64,000 bases of DNA from Manis javanica (lineage: Eukaryota > Chordata > Mammalia > Pholidota > Manidae): NCBI RefSeq assembly GCF_040802235.1, contig NC_133166.1:116822991-116886990 (forward strand). The letters run 5' to 3'. The translations under genes were made by a program, and so were the position numbers. Below, piece after piece: positions 57,156-64,000 of the stretch. Position 1 is the stretch's first letter. Every line of letters begins with the position of its first letter. The notes below the pieces were generated by a model that had not been told where the DNA came from, made no database searches, and saw nothing but the letters and a program-made list of their open reading frames with translations.

Positions 57156-58884
57156 GACGTAAAGGCAGTGCTAAGTGTCGAAGATCAGGGATGTGGGAGC
57201 GTTAGGGAGGTACCTGACCCTCCTTGTGGGGTCTGGGGGCCCTGGGGTGAGGGGCAGTTGCCCAGCCAGTCCTGGGTGCTGCCTGGGTGCAGCCTGGCCG
57301 TAAGCAAGTTTCAGACCCGGGTTTGCTTAGGCAGGTGTGGACGGTGTCCTCCAGGACCAGGGCCTCTGCAGTCCACCCAGCTCATGACAGGACATCGGGC
57401 CTGCTGCGCGGGCCCTGGGCTTGTCACCCCCTGTCTGGGTGACGCTGATGAGGATGGCAGTGTCACTGGTGCTCCACTGAAGCAGCCCTGGCACTCTAGA
57501 TGTTTCACATTTTATTAGGTATCTTTGCTCATCCACACCCTGATTTCTTTTCAGCACATCACGCTTCCTCAGCCCCAAGGCCAAGGGCCAGGTGCTTTGA
57601 GGGCATGGAGGGGCCGTCAGATCAAGGAAGCCTTGGGTGGGGGGGGTGGCGTGGGAGGCGGCCTGTGAGATGGGCTGCCTCTTGGACTCTCAGCAGGAAA
57701 AGGAAGAGAGGAGGGGCATTGGGCCAGGCGGCAGGAGGGGTCGTCAGGCCAGCTCTCCCTTCAGGGCCTGGGGCGGGCGGGGGGTGCCACCTCTGGACAG
57801 GTCTCCGGTAGGGGGCATGACTTTGGATCTTCCTCGGGCCCCCAGGAGGAAGACAAAATCTGGTTTGACTTGATGATTCTCTGCTCTTGAAGGGTTCTGT
57901 TTCTGCTTTTTAGAGCAACAGATTTAAAAGACAAATGTGCCCTGACAGACTGAGCATGTGTCAGAGGATCTGCAACCCAGCTTTGAGATTCTGGGCTAGG
58001 ACAGGGGCAGGGGGTCCCATGGTGCACCGGATGACCTGCGAGCGCCCTGCTGGCACCTCCACGGTGGCCTCGGGCCCCTGACCGCAGCCCCCCAGGGCTC
58101 CCTGGGCCGGGGGAGGGTCTCCTGTGGCTCCCAGCCGGGAGCAGACCACGCTCCAGAGCCTGGGGCAGAGCTTCAACCCCAGAGCCTGTCAGAAGGCTGA
58201 GGACTGGACACTCCAGTCGGCAGGGACTCCAGCACCTCTGGGCTTCCTCTGTGGCCACCAGGGAGCTCTCCCTCCCCATGACTTTGCCGCCAGGGATGTC
58301 CCCCTAGTTTCCCGGGTGCTGTCTAGCAGTGGAAGAAATTCCAAGAGGGATAATAGTGCCCTCCTGTCATCCCCAGGGCCCAGGCCAGGCTGCTCCCAGG
58401 CCAGAGCTGAGTGCCCACCTGACCCCCCACCCTGTGGGGAGGGACAGAACATTCACCAACACCCCCATCTTGGAGGGGAGCCTGGCGCTGCCCGTTTCAT
58501 GCTTCAGGGACCAGCACTCCCCTAACCGTGCCCTGGAAGGACAGTGACAGCATCTGGTGCTGTCAGCTTTCCCTGGGAACACCAGCCAAGGAAGCTGCTA
58601 CTGTGTCTGAAGACAGGGCTTCCACGCGAGGACTTTGCACCTCCCTTGGTCCCCCACGCAGGGGTCCTGCGGAGTGCTAAAGCCCCAGTGTCCCTCTGTG
58701 GCACAAAGATGTAGCCCCAAGGAGCTCTGGGGTCTGCCCCCCATCCCAGTGGGCCTGGCAAAAGCTTGGCAAAAGGTCTGCATTTCTGCAGGCACCCTCT
58801 GGGCAGAAGCGCACTTTGGAAAGGCTACGTGGGACAGAATCACAGTGTGGACTTGGAGCTGCCCCACGTGTAGCCTGAGAAGCC

Positions 58885-59105
58885 AGGATTCACAGCACAG
58901 ACTCTGGAACCAGCCAGCCTGGGGTCAAATCCCAGCTCTGACCTCCGGGCAGTTAGCTAAGAACCTCACTGTGCCTGTTTCCTCAACTGTAAAATGGGTA
59001 CAATAGTCCCGCTCTCATGGTTTGTGGGGATGAAATGAGATAATATTATTAAAGCACTTAGAACGCTGTCTGGCTGCACAGCAAGTGCCATGTACATATT
59101 TGATA
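58885..59105 (+). repeat. MIR, near full length
   Basis: CACAGACTCTGGAACCAGCC, GGTCAAATCCCAGCTCTGAC, TTTCCTCAACTGTAAAATGG and GATGAAATGAGATAATATTA follow the whole MIR consensus. Confidence 0.85.
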
Positions 59106-59519
59106 AAGAAATACTTGCCCCAGCTTCCTCAGATCCTCTAGACCCGAGCCCAGGGCCCCGGAAAAGCCCAAGACGCCATCATAAAGCCGTGAGTTCCTGA
59201 TGCAGCAGCCGTAACTCTCACCTCAGGGGGTGATTTCCAGGCTCCTGCCATTACCATCTTCGTGTCTTTCTGACTTCCATCCTGTCTGCGGTTGACTTGT
59301 ACTGTTATTTAATTCATGCTTTTCTTTCGGTCAACTGACTTCTAAATAATTTAGCTTCCTCAGAATGTGTGTGAAGTACTGTAACTGGAAAGCCACTACC
59401 ATTGCCACAAATAGAAGGAAACTAAAAACACACCCTGTGGAAACGAAATAAACAGAATGATGTTCTCACTGGATCCCTTTGCCAGCCAAGGGCTCTGAGA
59501 TGACGCCTGCCTTCTCTGT

Positions 59520-60840
59520 GTTTCTCAGGATGGGGCACTCGAAGGGTCAAAGCGTGCTCTGCCTCTGCCAGGCCAGGGACTGAACCTGCCCAGTGAAGCT
59601 GTATTTACCTGGCCCTCGGACACCACCCAGAAGGGCCCCTGCGCCGCCGGGCTGTGTGCCTCCCCGTGGGGAACCCAGCCTGGCAGCAGAGGAGTGGCAC
59701 TGACTGAGCTGCCGTGGCAGGATTGCACAGGGCTGGGCATTGGCCCAGAGGAGAGGCAGGAGCTGGGTTTGTCCAGCTTGGGGCCCTCTGGCAGCTGCAG
59801 GCACATGGGTTTGGGGTCAGGTAGAGGACCTGGTGAAACAACTGGGCCCCCCAGGAAACGAGTCACAGAGGGCTCACACGGGGTACCCTCTGCACCCAGC
59901 CTTCCTGCTTCTGTCACCTCGTGGCCACCGCCAGCACAGGGCAGACGCTGGCTCCCAGAATCTCCCTCGGCCTCCTGGAGCCTCCTTGCAGCTCCCAGCA
60001 GGCGTCAGCCTGGCTCCATCCCCAGGCAACATGATCCAAGCAACACCCTCTGCTCCGGTGATGACGCTCACTGCCCTGCGCCCACCGTGCACCTGGGAGC
60101 CCAGGAAGTGCCTAGCACTGGCTCTGCCCAGGTGCCTGTCTGCCCACCTAGTGGCAGATCTACCAGCATGTACACTGTGGGGAGTAGCACCAGGAACAGG
60201 GCCCATTGCTCCCCACCGCTGGTGGAGGACTTGCGGGTGCACAAACCTGGGAGCCAGTGTGGAGGCCAAGTGCAGGCCCAGAGCCAGGAACCTGCCTGGG
60301 CGGGGACAGCCTCAGGGTGTCCCAGCACCTCACACAGCCCAGAAAGTGAGGAGCCGCGCGTGGCAACCCCAGGCAGCTCAATCGTGAGAGGCTGCACGTA
60401 CAAACCGATCAAGGCCAGACCACATACAAAAATGGAACTCGGTGGAAGCTCAGCAAACCAGCCTGTGCAGCCACAATGTCTGCAGCAATAGACCCCAAAC
60501 TGCAGGACTTGATCAGTAACTACCAGCTTCCCTAATTTCCACTTCCAACCTTGATGTGCCCACTTTGAACCATACGGCCAACTACTCCCCTGGCTAATCC
60601 CATAGGATGTGTCTGCAGCTGGCCCACCTCCAGCAGCTCCGTGCTGACAACCTCCAATCAGGCCTCAGCTGTAGCCAACCCCTGTTCCATTATGAAGCCC
60701 CCGAAGGAAGGAAGCAGGCGGTGTGAGACTCAGGGGGCAGCGAGGGCTCACAGGCCCAGGCCTGTGCCTGGGAGGGTGGCCCAGGGGTCCCCCAGTGATC
60801 TTCATCCCTGCGGAGCACTTGGGATGAAGTCTATGCTCGT
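59520..60840. other. GC-rich intergenic DNA with long chance reading frames
   Basis: Two overlapping plus-strand frames (59694-60491 and 59740-60387) and minus-strand frames are open. None shows recognisable domains, and none has a splice or promoter context I can support. I call no gene here. Confidence 0.5.
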
Positions 60841-61020
60841 GCATTCACTCAGCAAATATTTCACAAATGTGTGTGTGTAACAGATGCCGAGGATGCTCTA
60901 GACCCCTGCCTCCATTCCAGCAGAGAAAGAGCAATAAACAAAGCGCGGAGGGAAGAGGGTGACACAGTGGAAAGGGATTGAGGGGCCGTGGGGACCCCTC
61001 GAGCAAGTGCTGAGGGAAAG
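60840..61020 (+). repeat. L2 fragment
   Basis: GCATTCACTCAGCAAATATT, CAGATGCCGAGGATGCTCTA and AGAGCAATAAACAAAGC follow L2 3' order; diverged. Confidence 0.5.
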
Positions 61021-61424
61021 CCTCTGAGCAGCCATGGTTTTCTTCCTCTTTGCGAGGATGACTCAGGGAGCCAGTGGCTATGCCCCCTGAGGCTGTGCAG
61101 TGCCCGCCTCCTCCCCAGAGCAGCGGTGGCTCCCCATGGCTGTCCAGCACAGTACCAGTGCCCACACTGCCCTCAGGCCCCATCAGCCACTCACTTTGCT
61201 CCTGGGGCAGGGGCAGGACAGACGGCATCAACCCAGGGGGACAGGGAGAGCAGGCGAGGCGGCAGCCCCAGTGGAACTGGGTGCTTTGAGGGACTCCCAA
61301 GGTTGGTTTAGGGCCGTGTGAGCAGAGGCTTCATGAGCCTCCGCAAAACCCCAGCCCAGATGTGTGCTTACCGACTTCCTGCCCACAAGTAAAGGAATAT
61401 CGCTCAGCTTTGGAAAGAGAGAGC

Positions 61425-61570
61425 TGGGTGGCATCTTGCTTTGTCACCATGTGACATGAGGCCAGTTATTGAACCTCGTTAAGCTTCACTTCAGCTCCTG
61501 AAAACTGAGATGCAAAAGGTAGCCCTCTCTTGGGGCTGCTGTGAGGCTTCTGTAGATAATACACATGACC
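61425..61570 (+). repeat. MIR fragment
   Basis: CATGTGACATGAGGCCAGTT, ATTGAACCTCGTTAAGCTTC and CTGTGAGGCTTCTGTAGATA follow the MIR order. Confidence 0.6.
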
Positions 61571-61929
61571 CTGGGGCGCAGAGCCTGGCACTGGGACAGC
61601 CTCCAGTGACTGTCAGTGAGCTCTCTTGGGTCTGTGTTAGCCTGGCACCAAAATCCTGGGGGCTTAAGCAGGGTGTTTGTTCCCAAAGAGGAAACCAGGG
61701 CTGGCGAGCTTTCCCCGGAGCTCAGCTCTGTGGGTCCTGGCCTGGAGCCATTGCCAACACCCTTCCTGCCCTGCCAGGAGCCTGTCCTGTTCTAGGCAGC
61801 AGCCCCCAAAGGCTGCGGTCCTTCCCCTCCTGCCTGCCCCCTGCCCTACATAGATCTGCTGTGCATGTCTGTGTGTATGTATCCTCATTTTCTTCCTTTT
61901 TACACAAACCATAGGCCCTGCTACTTCTA

Positions 61930-62460
61930 CTACCAATATTTCGTAGAACTCATGCCTATAAGTACATAGAGAGCTTCCTGATTCTTCTTTAAACCCAAGA
62001 GAGACCCCACGGTGTGGATGGATGTAATTTATTTCCTGCAAATGAGTATATTTACAAGTAAATTCTCAGAGGAGGAACTGCCAACTTGGAGGGCAGGGTG
62101 TGTGTGATTCTGACGCCGTCGCTGGTCGTTTAGACAACGTGCCTCCCTCCCCATCCACACACATTTTCACACTTGTGGATCTTGGCCAACATGACAGGTG
62201 AAAACTGGTACCTCGTGTACCTTAACACACAGCTCCTGTGATGAGCAAGCATCTTCCACGGGCTCAGTGGCCACCTGTAGCTCATTTTTGTGAATCTCTC
62301 CTGCCCATCCCCTGCCCCACACCCCCAGGGGGCTATTAGTCATTTTCTTGTTAACTTTGAAGTGTTCTTTATATTCTAGGGAAATGAGCCCTTGTCTGTG
62401 ATATGAATTACAGATATGCTCCCAGTTTGCCATTCAGACTAGCCCTTCTAACCTCTCTGC
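61930..62460 (-). repeat. Old L1 (L1ME-type) fragment, antisense
   Basis: GTACATAGAGAGCTTCCTGA, TAAATTCTCAGAGGAGGAAC, TTTCACACTTGTGGATCTTG and ATGAGCCCTTGTCTGTGATA give the reverse-complement order of an old L1 3' region. Confidence 0.65.
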
Positions 62461-62469
62461 TGCAGCCCG

Positions 62470-63440
62470 TGTTCTCTGGTGCCTCTTTCTGGAAACCTTC
62501 CCACGGCATCCGGCAGTTCTTTGTCGGCAGCAGATGATCCATGAGTGCTTGTCAATTTGATTAATGATGTCAAAACTCTACTCATCATTTTCATAAAGAC
62601 GACTGAAAGCATTACTCCTACAATTTTATGTTTATTTAGTTATAAATATGTACTTTTATACTCCTGTTCTAGTAGATTAAATATAATAAAGAAATGGAAA
62701 TTTAAAAGATTGACCTAGAAACAAATACAAATGGGAGTTCTGACATTTCTTCCCATACCCCAGCAAATTGTCTTGCATGCACATATGCACAGCACCCACC
62801 CTGGGAGACCTGTGCGTGGGACACAGTGGCATGGACACTCCCTGTTCACTGAGAACTTCCGCTTGACCTGGGTGTGAATCGGCATGGCCCCTGGGGTTGC
62901 TGGGAAATGTGTGGCTTGCCTCCCCATTCCGACCCAGGCATCTTGGAGATGTCACACGAACCCACACCAGACTGGCTAAGAGTACAGGAGGGGATGCGAG
63001 GATTGGGGGTGGAGGAGGTGAGGTACAGCCAGGTGGGGTGCAGCAGCCCAGGACCCCCAGCACTGAGGCCCACCAGAAGTGACAGGGGATGACGGTCACC
63101 ACAGTTTGCAATCTGCAATCACTCTACCACTGTCGGGGGGCTGAGTTAGGGACAAGTGGGCAAAGGAAAGGGGCAACAGCCTTGATGCCAGGCCCCAGGG
63201 TGTGTCACCTGCAGGCTCACAGAGAGGCTGGAGCTCACCGTCACACTGGCCACAGCCACTGATAACAGCCATAGTCAAGTTCTGGAAACCTGCATTGACG
63301 GCGGAGAGCAGAGGCCGAGGTCTCCGCCAAAGGTGAGACGTCAGCAGCTGCTGCGGAAGATGACGGCCTGAAATCTCCCCGGGTGTCCCACTCGGTCCAA
63401 GAGGCCAGCAGAGGCCTGGGCACTGGCCTCGCGGTGCCCA
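62470..63440. other. Intergenic DNA, nothing recognised
   Basis: An A/T-rich part (about 62540-62710) passes into GC-rich DNA. No gene, RNA or named repeat is supported. Confidence 0.5.
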
Positions 63441-63915
63441 AGAGCAAGGAGATGCTCGGGGTGGGTGTGCAACCTTACTGCGGCAGCTGTGCAGATGACC
63501 AGCTACGTGGTGGCTTAAAACAGCACACGCTTCCGCCTGACAGTCTGCAGCACAGAAATCACAGTCCACGGGGTGAAATCAAGGTGACAGCAGGGCCTTG
63601 CTCCCTGTGGAGGCTGCAGGGCAGAATCTGTGCCCACCCTCTGCGGCTCCTGGAACTGCCCTCTTTGCCTGGAGCAGCACAGCTTCCTGCTCCTCTGCTC
63701 ACGCCCCCTCCTTTCATCGAGTCTCCCCCTGCCTCCCCCTGCTGAGGACACTTGTGAGTGCATTGGGCCCACCGGATAATCCAGGATCATCTCCCTTAAT
63801 CTCAAGAACCTTAATTTAATCACATCTGCAAAATCCCTTTTGCCGTGTAAAGTAACATCTGCAGGTTCCAGGGATTAGCACTTGGATATCTTTGGGGGCC
63901 ATTGTTCCCCTGACC
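63440..63915 (-). repeat. MaLR (MLT1-like) LTR, antisense
   Basis: TGGTGGCTTAAAACAGCACA, ACAGTCTGCAGCACAG, AATCAAGGTGACAGCAGGGC, CCTTAATTTAATCACATC and TATCTTTGGGGGCCATTG form the reverse-complement order of an MLT1-type LTR. Non-coding and ancient. Confidence 0.55.
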
Positions 63916-64000
63916 ATGAACAATGTCAGGCAGACAAGCTCCCAGATCAGGGCGGCGTGGGTGTCAGAGTCCACCTCCTTTCTCACAGAAGCTTCGAGGC

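Noticed and set aside
59694-60491. 265-codon plus-strand frame, overlapped by a 215-codon frame
   Set aside because: GC-rich chance frames in two phases and on the other strand; no recognisable domain, and Pro/Ser/Gly-rich composition typical of spurious ORFs.

Overview
This is a 64 kb piece of nuclear DNA from a placental mammal. It holds split genes with GT-AG introns, an SLC22 transporter pair, L1/L2/MIR/MaLR-type interspersed repeats and microsatellites. Gene order and content match the NRXN2 - SLC22A12 - SLC22A11 block of human chromosome 11q13, read in inverted orientation. I see no Alu, carnivore, ruminant or rodent SINE. The one fairly young repeat is an L1 with a 3' end unlike primate L1. 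The species is therefore probably a non-primate (perhaps a laurasiatherian such as a perissodactyl or pangolin), but this is only an inference.

Layout. (1) 1-3600, plus strand: the last intron, last coding exon and 3' UTR of neurexin-2 (NRXN2). (2) 3600-8266: spacer between two tail-to-tail genes. (3) 8267-15536, minus strand: complete SLC22A12 (urate/anion exchanger URAT1), ten coding exons rebuilt here, 553 codons. (4) 15.5-31.2 kb: intergenic, with old L1/L2 pieces, a decayed endogenous retrovirus with gag/pro traces (about 18.65-21.0 kb) and a 3 kb antisense L1 (26.5-29.66 kb). (5) 31248-43836, minus strand: complete SLC22A11 (organic anion transporter OAT4), ten coding exons, 551 codons. 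(6) 43.9-64 kb: upstream intergenic DNA with a CAC/CAT triplet satellite (46.4-47.3 kb), old L1, MaLR-like LTRs, an L2 and a 5'-truncated L1 with an intact 15 bp target-site duplication (53.15-55.51 kb).

The two transporters are a tandem duplicate pair. Seven internal coding exons have identical lengths in both, with the same splice phases. The 3' half of exon 1 is far more alike between the paralogues than the rest, which suggests gene conversion. Both carry a near-identical 18 bp HNF1-like element about 371-377 bp upstream of the ATG. In human kidney, URAT1 is an apical urate reabsorber and OAT4 an apical anion exchanger; both proteins here end in PDZ-ligand-like tails (STRF, NTYF), fitting the shared PDZ-scaffold model.

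No wholly new gene system was found. The best leads are the shared promoter element, the exon 1 conversion tract, rat-like residues at URAT1 positions 35 and 365, the loss of a near-invariant Arg in OAT4 (PESARWL to PESACWL), and a cluster of ZNF143/THAP11-like motifs in the NRXN2 intron.
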